A DNA stretch of 64,000 nucleotides from Colocasia esculenta. Taxonomy: Eukaryota > Streptophyta > Magnoliopsida > Alismatales > Araceae. Within the stretch, counting starts at the first letter, position 1. The number at the start of each line of letters is the position of its first letter. Both the position numbers and the translations under genes were made by a program. The stretch is taken from assembly GCA_014218235.1 (NCBI GenBank), contig CM024758.1:74658206-74722205 (forward strand), written 5' to 3'. This document shows, one piece after another, positions 44,206 to 54,446 of this stretch. A model generated the notes under the pieces. The model searched no databases and had not been told where the DNA came from. It saw nothing but the letters and a program-made list of their open reading frames with translations.

Positions 44206-46529
44206 AGTGAGTTGCTGTCCCGGCTGGGATGGGCTGTTGTCCGGGCAATTTATCGAGGATTGTCGGACTTCCAGAGGGCCAAGCTGGAGGAGATGGGGTT
44301 CGGCCCCTTCCTGAGATTGGATGAGTTGACACCAGATGTGGCGCTGATTCAGGCATTGAAGAAGAGATGGGACCCCGAGTGCCATGCTTTCCTCTTCCCG
44401 TGGGGTCACATGACCCCCACTTTGGAGGACGTGGCACGAATCCCCGGCTTGAGGGTGGATGGCCGGGCGGTCACAGGGGTCACCTATACGAGTTACCAGG
44501 AGTTGGCGGAGAGGCTCCTTGGGTTGGAGGTGACGAGGGAGAGATCCTCCCTGGTAGCGAGGACGAGGCTGCAAGCGAGCCTCGGGGTGGCGGACGCGTG
44601 CCACCAGACTGGAGAGGGCCATGCAGAGTATATGGCCCGACTGACAGCAGACGCCAGAGCAGCGCTGGCGGAGGAGGAGGGAGCGGTAGCGGATCGCGAT
44701 TTGAGACGCTTCCTGATCCTTGTGATCAGGAAGTTGGTTCTGGGGACCAGAGGGGACCCAGTCAGCTGCAGATGCCTGCCCCTGCTGGAGGACTTGTCCA
44801 GTGTAGGCAGTTATGCATGGGGTGCGGCCCTCCTGGCCCACCTCTTCGACAGCCTGGGCACCTCCAGCAGGGAGACAGGGGTGGCCGGATTCTTCCCACT
44901 CCTACAGGTATGCTTCTTACCCTTGCCCTTTACTGCTTTTCCTGCTTATTCTGATTAAATGTGGTACTGACTGAGTTGTTTTGTAGGTGTGGGCGTATCA
45001 CCACCTCCCCTCCTTGGGTCGTGGGGTGCCGAGGCGACCAGGCGCCGTGCCGTTGCTGCAGCGCTGGCGGTTCCGCCACGACGAGCGATCCCTGCACCTG
45101 TAGGTGACGCTTATTCACGACGCCTTGGACACTGTCCCATTTGGGCTTGTAAGCACTTCCACTCTTAGAACCCTTTCCTTTCCTTTGCTTATATTGGCGA
45201 TTGACTGACAAGCTTTCTTATTTGTGATGTGCAGGTCGAGTGGACTCCCTACGCCGAGGAGGACGACGCCGCCCAACCGTGGGTGGAGCGGGGCCGTCCC
45301 TACTTCGGTAGGGACATCTAGCTTCACGCATTCAACACGGTGGTACCGCTCCACCACCGATTGGTTGCGCGGACACTGGGGCTCCATCAGGCTGCAGTGG
45401 AGTTCCCGACTCGGCAGAGGCCGTGGGAGAGGCCCGGCCGGAGCTTCCGCGGGATCCAGCAGGTGACAAACTTGACAGTACGAGTCCGCGAGCAGCTCGA
45501 GGACTGGGAGAAGCAGGGCCGGGTGGTGACCTCTGAGGCCACCAGCGATGAGGACTACTTCCGTGCCTATGCATGGAGGTACGGGGCCCAGGTGTATAGG
45601 GGGTCCCGACGACTGGTGAATACCACAACTTAGCCTCTTAAGCTTTTTGATCATTAATTGCTTGGCTAACCCTGTCTTATGTTTGAAGTTTGACCCCGAG
45701 GTGCGGATCGCCTCCCTTGAGGGCATCCTTCATTCCACGATCCAGCAGAGGGACGACCTCCAGCGGACCGTGACCCAGCTGGTGAGTGCTTTTCTCCCTA
45801 CCTTTTTCTATTTCTAGTTTCAGTTGACTGACTCTTGCTTTTCATTGCAGTGTCAGTTGACTGACTCTTGCTTTTCATTGCAGCGGGACGAGCTGGCGCG
45901 AGCCCAGCAGATTGTGGGGGGTGCATCTTCCTCCCGAGAGGACCCTGGTCGCTTCGTGTTGGAGGGCCAGCTGGCGGCGGCAGTGGCTCAAGCGGAGGAC
46001 GCCCATGCCCGGCTATAGGAGCGGGTAAATCATCAATTGCATGCCCCTTGGTTCTCTATTTCTTTTGGTATTGACAATATGTTCATCTCTGCAAGAGGTG
46101 GAGTTGAGGGACGCCCTAGCACGGATGACAACGCTGGAGACGGAGATGGCGGACTTGCGCCTGCGTCCGGAGGCCGGGGAGGTGGCGAGGTGGCGTCAGG
46201 AGGCCGAGGAGGCGGCGAGACTCCGCGTCGAGGCGGGCGACCTCCGTTTGCAGCTTGGGGAGGAGTGGCACCACTGTGAGCTATTGCGGTCCGAGATGAA
46301 GGGCCTCGAGAGGGCCCTGGCCTTGGTCGGACGCAGCCGCTCATCGGCCAGCAGGAGCGGCATTCCCAGTGGGTCTGCCGTACACTACTTGACGGGTTCC
46401 TCCGGACGACGGAGGAATGAGGAGGAGGCGGGACAGCGCGAGAGGGCACCTGAGGGGAGTGAGATAGGACCGAGGGTCATGGCCCCTCCATCTCCCCGCC
46501 CACCTGAGGGCACAGGGGAGAGCGGTTGA
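44206..46529 (+). pseudogene. Second Tat antisense accessory gene: plant mobile domain protein
   Basis: Exons read as a plant mobile domain (PMD). Exon 44,206-44,907 has WDPECHAFLFPWGHMTPTLE, then VARIPGLRVDG and SVGSYAWGAALLAHLFDSL. Intron 44,908-44,986 (GTATGC..TTGTAG) joins Q to VWAYHHLPSLG. Later exons at about 45,236-45,610 (WTPYAEED), 45,689-45,781, 45,884-46,020 and 46,100-46,529 carry PMD C-terminal sequence and a charged coiled coil. In-frame TAG codons occur near 45,103, 45,319 and 46,017, so it is decayed. PMD proteins are known both as host proteins (MAIN/MAIL family) and in Ty3 and other transposons. It lies antisense, downstream of pol. The first exon is not identified. Confidence 0.75.
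45818..45883 (+). repeat. Tandem duplication of a 3' splice site
   Basis: A 33-bp unit, CAGTTGACTGACTCTTGC and the following TTTTCATTGCAG plus three bases, occurs twice. It creates two equal acceptors at 45,850 and 45,883 for the intron starting at 45,782. Use of the first acceptor adds 11 codons in frame. Confidence 0.85.
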
Positions 46530-47852
46530 GGGCTTGTACTTTTTGCCCCTTTCTTTTGTTTAAGACGGTGTACATGTATGATATGGAATGGATCTTTTGT
46601 TTTTCCGACTCGTGACTGAGTAAGAGTGACGAGTGAGATGCGGGCGCCGCTTTCTTTCTTTTGCGCCCTGCACACTTAAGACAACCACGAACAAGTTAGA
46701 TCCATTCTTAGGCTTAGCCCTTTGCCTTAAAATGCGACAAGTGAGCAACCTTGATAAATGGTCAAGGGGCTAAACCTTATTAAACAGGAAAAAGGACACA
46801 AATAAATAGCATGCATGAATGGATGAGTGGAGTGTTTTGGGATTTGAACAAGTTTTGGAGTTTTAAAATATTTAATTTTTTTGGAGTTTTAAGATATTTG
46901 GTTTTTTTGGAGTTTTGAAATATCTGATAATTTTTTTAGAGTTTTAAAATGTTTGTTTTTTTTTGGAATTTTGAAATATTTGATTTTTTTTGTTTTAAAA
47001 TATTTGATTTTTTTGGAGTTTTGATTTATTTGTTTTTTTTTTTTAAGTTTTGAAAGATGCCTAAAGCCGACGTTAGCCCTTCCTAAGACAAGACGCGCGA
47101 GGTGGAAGGTACTCGCCCTTTCGGGCCACAACACATAGACCGGTTCGAACCGCTGGTTTGGAGTCTTGGTCGCCTGTCGTTCTCGTCACGGACCTCACTA
47201 AGCTAGGATGTGCGTCGAGGGGTGACATTGCCTCCATAGACCACCCTTAGTTGACGATGCGACTAGTTAAACCATACCTAAGAGATGATTCGGTCTTATA
47301 GGGAGAAATGGAAGACTATTTAAGGAAAGTCTCATGTGGGTTCAAGGATGTCGGGTTCGGCTACTTCCTACAGCATACCCTTCAGAGATTGGGTCTGTTG
47401 TGAAGGGACTTTATAGTCTTTTCTTATGGGCTTGCATTATTTAGGGCATGCGTACGACCGGGCTCATGAGCGTTTCGCGGGGACTTTGCCACTCTTTGCC
47501 ATGCCTCTATCGTGTTATGGACTTTCGTTTTTTTTATTTTCTTTTGCTTCTTTGCCCCTTGTTATTTTGACTGTCCCTGTTTGAGACTTCCTCTTGTCAT
47601 GATATGCAGGTTGACGACCTCACCCTTTCGATCCTTGCCCCTACACTTCGACCGATTAGAAGAGAATGACCGACGCATCGCTAAAGTAGGACCGACATAG
47701 TTGCGACATCCGCCAAGCGTATCCACCCGGGCTTGCCGTGTGTGTGTGTTAATCCTAACTTAGAGCGATCTTTGACGATTAGGGAGGGACTTCAGACTTT
47801 CAACACGGGGTTGTTCTCCCAATCTAAGTGTTGTGGCCTCACACCTATTGAC
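46530..47852. other. Tat intergenic region between the PMD gene and pol
   Basis: No coding sequence is seen. A T-rich tandem repeat at about 46,850-47,045 has degenerate units like TTTTTTGGAGTTTTAAAATA. The remainder is unique, and convergent transcripts (PMD gene on +, pol on minus) would end here. A palindrome GGTTCGAACC at 47,145 resembles a tRNA T-arm, but no tRNA can be drawn around it. Confidence 0.55.
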
Positions 47853-48842
47853 CTAGGGATAGAATCTTTTGAGGTACAACCCATTCCACGGATGCGACAA
47901 TTCAACGCCCTCAGCATTAGTTAAGCGATAAGCATTTTCGGGGAACACTTCCCTCACAACGTACGGACCTTCCCAGTTAGGTTGCAATTTGGACCTAGGA
48001 CCTCCGGGTTTGATAAAAATGCGTTTCAAGACCATATCACCCTCTTGGAATTTTCGCTCAATTACCTTCTTTTCGAAAGACCTTGAGATTCGCCTCTGAT
48101 ATGAGAGCACGTGGTCAGCTGCCATAAGCCGCCTTTCATCTAAGAGTTCCAATTGGACTAGCAACGCCTCTCGACGTTCGTCAAGATTAAGTTCTTTGTC
48201 TAATTGGACTCTTACTGAAGGGATTAGGATCTCGTATGGAACTACCGCCTCCATCCCATAGGTGAGGGCATACGGGGTTTGTCTCGTGGGAGTACAGACG
48301 GAGGTACAATAGGCCCATAGAGCCTCTATTAGCTTTTCTGGCCAATCAGCGAATTTATGCGACTCACAGGTTTTCTTCAAGATTTTAAGAAGGGTTTTAT
48401 TTATTGCTTCAGCCTGGCCATTGCCTTGTGGGTAATATGGAGATGAATGATGCAGAGTGATGTTATATTTCTTACAGAGGTCCTGAAGTTCTTACGAGAT
48501 GAACTGTGGTCCGTTGTCCGTGACGATGCTGCTTGGCACTCCGAACCACGAGATGATGTTCTTCATGATAAAGCGACACACTGTGGATGCTTTGATTTCT
48601 GTAAAGGCTTCCACTTCTGCCCACTTGGTGTAATACTCAGTTGCTGTTAGGATAAAGGATTTCTGCTTGGTTTGAGCATTAGGATCACCAAGAGGGCCAA
48701 CAATATCGAAATCCCACATGGAGAATGGCCAAGGTGTGGAGAGTGGATGCAGTTAAGAGGAAGGAGCATGGATTTTATCAGCATGGAGTTGACACTTGAC
48801 ACACCTACGGACGTAGATGGCACAATCTTCTTCTAAGGTTGG
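47853..48842 (-). pseudogene. Tat-lineage integrase
   Basis: Read on the minus strand and in the same frame as the upstream pol. It has the zinc-binding H-H (in the upstream HTSECGGHVN) and C-C residues (RRCVKCQ), catalytic Asp in WDFDIVGPL, Asp in VTDNGPQF and Glu in GNGQAEAINKT. PYALTYGMEAVVP and a C-terminal domain (KLQPNWEGPYVVREV) follow, ending LYLKRFYP. Stops near 48,833, 48,753 and 48,492 interrupt it. There is no chromodomain, as expected for the Tat lineage. Confidence 0.88.
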
Positions 48843-51734
48843 TTAGTAATAGCCCTGCCTAATGATCTTCTTAGCGAGCATTTGACTGTTGACATGCCCT
48901 CCGCATTCACTAGTATGAGCTCCTTCCACCACTCTCCAAGCTTCATCGTCATTCAGACATCTTAAGAAAACTCCATTAAGAGCCCACCTGTACAAGACTT
49001 CTCCAACGACTGTGTATCTTAAGGCGGCTCTTCTTATGGCCTTGCGATCCTCCGCATTTGCCCCTTCGGGATACATCCCATCCTTGCAATATTGCTCGAT
49101 CTCAAAATACCAAGGCAGCTCCTCTTCATCTAGGATTTCCTCAAGCTCAGCTAGCATGACTTGATGCGCTCCTCTCTTCTTAGCCCTCTCTTCTAAGGTT
49201 GTCCTAAGGTCATGGAACCAAGGATCCTGGATAGATGGAATGTGGAGCCGTTGGACGACAATTGTCTCGGTTCGTCGACTCAGAGGGAAGGATAGAGATG
49301 AAGCCAGCGACACCAAGGCGTCGGCCAGGATGTTTTGTGAGCGAGGAGTGTGGATATAGATAAGCTTGCAGAACTGCCTTGCCAACAGCGTGACCAAGTC
49401 CTGATATGGCTTGAGCTTTGGGTCACGAGTGCGGTAAGTGGAGAGCACCTGCCGCAGAACCAGCTGAGAGTCTCCTATGATTCTAAGGTGGGATTCACCC
49501 AAGATATAAGCGCGCTTGAGGCCAGCGAGGAGAGCTTCGTACTCAGACATGTTGTTAGTGGCAGGGAAGGTGAGCTGATAAGCGATGGGGATGGTAATAC
49601 CTTCCGGGGTAAGCAGCACGGCTCCAATGCCCCGTCCCTGAGAGTTGAGTGCGCCATCAAAATGGAGGGACCAGAAGGGGTCTTTAATGATGACCGAGAG
49701 TTCCTCATCGGGGAATTCCTCCCGGATGGAGTCACTGTGAGGGAGTGGAAGGTGGGCCAGATGCTCAGCGATGGCATATCCTTTGATGGCCTTTTGGACC
49801 ACAAAGGAAATGTCGAATTGTGAGAGGAAGCTTTGCCAACGCGCAAGCCGATCAGAGAGGACGGGCTTTTCTAGAAGGTAACGGAGTGGATCCATTCTCG
49901 AGATCAGCCTGACCTCGTGGGCAAGGAAGTAGTGCTTGAGCTTTTGGACTACCCACATGAGCGCGGCACAAGTTTTGTCTGCGGTGGTGTACTTGGACTC
50001 AGCGGTGTTGAAGAGCCTAGAGAGGTAGTATGCTGCCCTTTCTTTCCCAGATCCATCATGTTGCGCAAGGACAGCACCTAGGGAGTCCTCAATGACTAAG
50101 AGATATAGGATAAGCAGTTTCCCGGGTATAGGAGGCTGCAGAACCGGGGGATTCATGAGATAACTCTTCAAGTCATCGAAGGCTGCTCGGCATTTATCAT
50201 TCCATTCGAACTTTGCCCCTCCTTTCAAGAGATCGTAAAATGGGCGGCATCTTTGTGAATGCTGAGATATGAATCTTCTGATGAACTGCAAACGCCCAAT
50301 TAGCCCTCTTAGCTGGGAGATGTTCTTTGAAGGCGGAATTTCTGCTATAGCATTGGGCTTATTTGGATCGATCTCAATGCCCCGCTTGCTAACTATGAAT
50401 CCTAGCAACTTCCCTGATGACACCCCGAACATGCATTTCTTTGGATTCATTCTCAGTTGATACTCCCTTGACCTTTGCAACACCTTGGCAAGGATTTTGG
50501 GGTGTTCTCTCCTGGTTCTTGACTTCACCAAGATGTCATCCATGTATACTTCTACATAGACATGTATCATATCGTGGAAGATGGCCATCATCGCCCTCTA
50601 ATAGGTAGCCCCAGCATTCTTTAGTCGAAAAGGCATTACTACATAACAGTATGTTCCCCAGGGCGTGGTGAAGGATGTTTTTTCTTGATCCTCAGGAGCT
50701 AGACGAATTTGATTATAGCCTGAATACCCATCCATGAATGAGAGGGTCTCTTACCCAGCAGTGTTATCAATAAGCACATCAATGTGAGGAAGCGGGAAGT
50801 CATCATTTGGACATGCCCTATTTAAGTCCTTGAAGTCGATGTAAATTCCGACTTTACCATCCTTCTTCATGACAAGGACTATGTTTGCCACCCAGTTCGG
50901 ATAAAGCACTACCCTGATGAATCTAGCCTTATGGAGTTTGTCTACTTCGTCCTTCATCTTCAGGGCCATGAGTGGGTGGAATCTTCTGAGCTTCTGTTTT
51001 ATGGCCTTTGCCCCTTCTTTCAATACGAGTCGGTGCTCCACTAGTGAGGGGTCTAGACCGGGCATGTCCTCATATGACCAGGCGAATGTGTCTTTGTACT
51101 CCCTTAGAATTTGCACCAATTCCTCTTCTTCATCAGGAGGGAGGTTTGCTGAAATTATCACAATCCTGGGATCTTCTTCTATTCCGAGGTTGACTTCCTT
51201 AGTAGGTTCATCCACTGCCGTTGTAGGCTCATCAAATCTCCTTACGCCATTGGCGTACTTTTCGGTCGCGTCATCTACTTCGCTATCCTCTTCATCGATT
51301 GGGTCCTCATCATTCATGATCTCGTAGACGCCAAATCCGTCGTATATGAATACCCCATCCTGCATAAATTCTTCTTCTAACACCAGCGCTTCTTTTGTGA
51401 ACTCCTTTATCAGCAGTAATGCTTGAGACCGCCGAGCTAGCTCTTGTAGGTATCTTTGGGGAATGACCTTGCCTTGTTGCTTCCTAGGGCGATGTTTGGA
51501 CTTGGTGGGTGCTGGGTTGACCTGATTCTCTGTCATAGGCCTATCTAAGCTAAGACTAGACTCTTCTACCCTAGACTCTTCTAGACTAGAGGACTCTACA
51601 GGACTGGTGGAGGACATGGTGTCCTCGAAGAGAATGGCTCCTAGTGAAGGAGCAGGTGGGGAAGCCCCAGTTGAGGGGTGCCCCTGATCAGAAGGGTGAA
51701 GGAGGTATGTCGGCTCCTCGACCTCCACGTGCAT
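48843..51734 (-). pseudogene. Tat-lineage reverse transcriptase with two RNase H domains
   Basis: An acidic linker (EEELVQILREYKDTFAWSY) leads into reverse transcriptase (KKDGKVGIYIDFKDLN, then the catalytic YMDD in VEVYMDDILVKS). The native RNase H follows (AAYYLSRLFNTAESKY, RLARWQSFLSQFDI). The second, plant/archaeal-type RNase H spans about 49,250-49,665 and keeps its acidic residues: LHFDGALNSQG, NMSEYEALLAGL, IIGDSQLVL and NILADALV. This duplicated RNase H is the hallmark of the Tat lineage (Ogre, Retand, Grande). The frame is broken by stops at about 50,751 and 50,598 only. Confidence 0.9.
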
Positions 51735-52369
51735 TTGAAAGTTGGCATTTTTTTTTGGAGATCAGCGGAGAGCATGCAGCAAGAGAGAGTGACCTCGTGG
51801 TCGCTCGGATAGGATTGCATAGCAGAGAGGACTGCGGGTGGGAGATCAGGAGTGAGGAGGCTGTGTGCAGCCGTTAAGAGTTGTGGAGTCAGCTGAATAA
51901 GTAGGGGAGGAGAGGAAGGGACAAGGCTGGGAAGGAGGGAGTCTAGGAGCGATGGGTGGATGGCTAGGTAGGTGCCCCTCTAGAGTTCATCTACCATCCT
52001 TCCCTCCTCGTAGGGAATGTTCGGCTCTTCTATGTCTGTGGTCTCACTCATGAGCTGTCTCTTGGAGGTAATGGAAGTGGGGGCATCTAGCAGGTCGGCT
52101 GCAGCTGGCGGCCAGGTTCTTTCTTCCTCCCAGAACAGACGGCTGAAAGCTATGGTGATGTCTTCTATGTCGAACCAGCGGTACCATTCAGCCTCTAAGT
52201 CTCCTGTCTTCCTCCTCTTGTTTGGGAGGAGTGCTTCTAGTGCTCTATAAGTAAGCAGAGGGGCCATGTGCCGAGAGAAGTTTCGGCCATGTACCTCATG
52301 TTGCGACAATTCCGCCTCGACTACCACGGTGTTGTATCCAGGTTGGGTAGGGCCCCTAATGAAATGACA
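51735..52369 (-). pseudogene. Tat pol linker region
   Basis: The first part (52,327-51,980) is in frame with the protease and G-patch. It encodes an acidic stretch that contains WYRWFDIEDI and matches no domain I recognise. It ends in TAG. The following 51,979-51,735 shows no clear coding, and the reverse transcriptase frame begins after a shift. Such a variable linker between the G-patch and the reverse transcriptase is plausible for this lineage. Confidence 0.6.
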
Positions 52370-53102
52370 CTAGAGTGTCCATGTAAGTGGCTCGCGGTCG
52401 GCCTTGAGAGTGGATGTGGTGGATGACCATGGCTTGGATTTTTCTCTGTAACCTAGTCCCCATCGGCTCTTCTTTACAATGTCCGGGATAGGCTTGACTA
52501 TGCCTTGTAGCTCTGCCCCTAACCCCTTACCTTCTTCGTACCCCAACTTCATCATGATCTGCCACCCTTTGGTACTTAGCGGCTCCTTCCTTTTGACCAC
52601 ATTGACTCGTGCTAGATTGGCCTCTCGTTTGGACTAGAACGAGTAGCTCCACGGATAGTTGACGTCTAACACTGAGACCACGGGTTTGTTGGCGGGCCAC
52701 ATAGCTGGGAGATGAGTGTCATGGATGGCATCGACTGAATGGGTAGTGGATATGCTCTTGACCTTGATGATCCACCCTTGGAAGGGGAATTTGAGACACT
52801 GATGTGCGGTGGACGGTACGGCTCCGAGCACTTCTAACCACGGATGCCCCAGAATAGCCTTGAACATGGGATCGATGTCGAGCACATAAAAGTCCACAGT
52901 GACAGCGAGCGGTCCCAGTTCAGCTTGCACAGTTACCATGCCGTGGCAAGATCTTCTAGAGTTATCGTAGGCGGCTATGGTGGTTGGCGTCGGCCTTAGC
53001 ATCCCTTCTAACATGTCGCAGGCTCTCATGGTACTCAGCGGGCAGACATTTATTGATGCCCCCGTGTTGACCAGTGCTGCCCCTACTGCTACATGGTTGA
53101 TG
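52370..53102 (-). pseudogene. Tat-lineage protease and G-patch domain
   Basis: The protease has the active-site context ALVNTGASINVCPLS, but the catalytic Asp is Asn (AAC for GAC), so this copy would be inactive. MFKAILGHPWL is the second protease motif. After an in-frame TAG at 52,634 comes a G-patch: GWQIMMKLGYEEGKGLG, then QGIVKPI. G-patch motifs bind RNA and are known next to retroelement proteases. Everything upstream is cut off by the LTR starting at about 53,103. Confidence 0.82.
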
Positions 53103-54124
53103 TGTGATACCCCGAAATTTTCTTTCTTTCTTATGGTGCATATGTCTTTGCTTGTTGCGTGAGTAGCGTGTGTATTCAATTGTGCATATTATCATTTCTA
53201 TGCTTTCTCATTAGTTAATGCATGTATATACAGGATAGTTAGGTAAGAATAGGCAATTAGTTAGATTTATGTATAAGGTGTATACCAAAAATCTGAGGCA
53301 TAAAATAGTTAAGTAATATTGTTCATGTGATAAGGAAATAATGATATAGGCCATGTAGGATCATGAGAGCTATTTCTGTACAAGTATAAATGTAAACATG
53401 AGTGTGCATGCATTTTCTAACTATCAATGTATGCATTATTTAAATTATTAATGTATCTATTGCATTTAGTTATTTTAAACATGTTGTAAGTAACCATGGG
53501 TATATAGGTACATATATATGCTAATCTTGTTTAAATAATACTTAATTACTTTAAGCATGTTAAATTATTTATGATGTGTAAGGTGCTTGAATGATAATGT
53601 ATATGTAGAATTTGAATAATGATGAATGCATTTCATTATAAATACATGCGACGTATGTAGTCATGTAATGTTAATGTATATGTGCTTATGTGCATGTTAT
53701 TGATGTATAGTATCCTTAATTATGATTAGTATAAGTTATATTTGAATAAAAATTATGAAATGCATGTGTTTTATGCGGTGAAGGTTTGTGAAATTATTTT
53801 TACATATTTTAAATTATTTTGGCATATTTATGTATTTATATCAAGGTTTATCGGAGTTTTGACCTATTGGCACTGCTGGGTGGTTGGCGTCCACATCACT
53901 GGACGCCAATACCCTGTTGGCGGCCACCCCATGGATGCCAACCTCAAGTTGGCGGCCATCCCCTTGACGTCAACTGTGCAGTTGACTACAACCGATGTTG
54001 ACGTCAATATCCTCCTGCGTTACGGTTCCAGATTTGTTAATGCTCGCTTTATGGCCGGTTCCAGTTTAGGAAACCCTTCCTAAACCTGGGTAACCTACCC
54101 CAATGCGTATCCAACCCATCCATC
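53103..54124 (+). mobile_element. Family C-like LTR, 5' portion
   Basis: It begins TGTGATACCCCG and is related to the family C start TATGACACCCCG. The LTR is interrupted by the Copia element at 54,125, and its remainder must lie beyond the window. GCGTC/GACGC dyads occur at 53,885-54,005, including one with a 10-nt spacer. No gene. The exact first base is uncertain by two because of a TGTG repeat. Confidence 0.7.
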
Positions 54125-54446
54125 TGTTGGGTTGAGTGTGTTTTGGAACTTCCTAAAGTTGTAATTTAATGATATCCAATGAACATCACTCATACCTTGA
54201 TTTTGATGATGACATACTGTGATATTGATGATGACATATTGTGATTTTAATGATGAGATATTATGATTTTAATGATGACATGTTGTAAGTTTAATGATGA
54301 CAAGCTGTGACTTTAATGCATAAAATAAATTGGAACATGTGAAATACATCACCTGAATTACCAATATTCAAAAAGCATGTTTCCAAGCACATTTATCATT
54401 TATATTCATGACAATATATTTAACTAATGATTTATGTGTTATTTTC
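54125..54446 (+). mobile_element. Copia element 5' LTR, first segment
   Basis: It starts TGTTGGGTTGAG and resembles the start of the solo Copia LTR at 3,072, with TTGATGATGACAT-like repeats. It is interrupted by a family B solo LTR and continues at 57,730. The combined length is about 1.88 kb, against 1.84 kb for the solo LTR. The left target duplication would be CCATC (54,120-54,124); the right one is off the window. Confidence 0.8.

Noticed and set aside
47135..47165. A possible tRNA around GGTTCGAACC
   Set aside because: No acceptor stem, D-arm or anticodon arm can be paired around it; it is an isolated palindrome.
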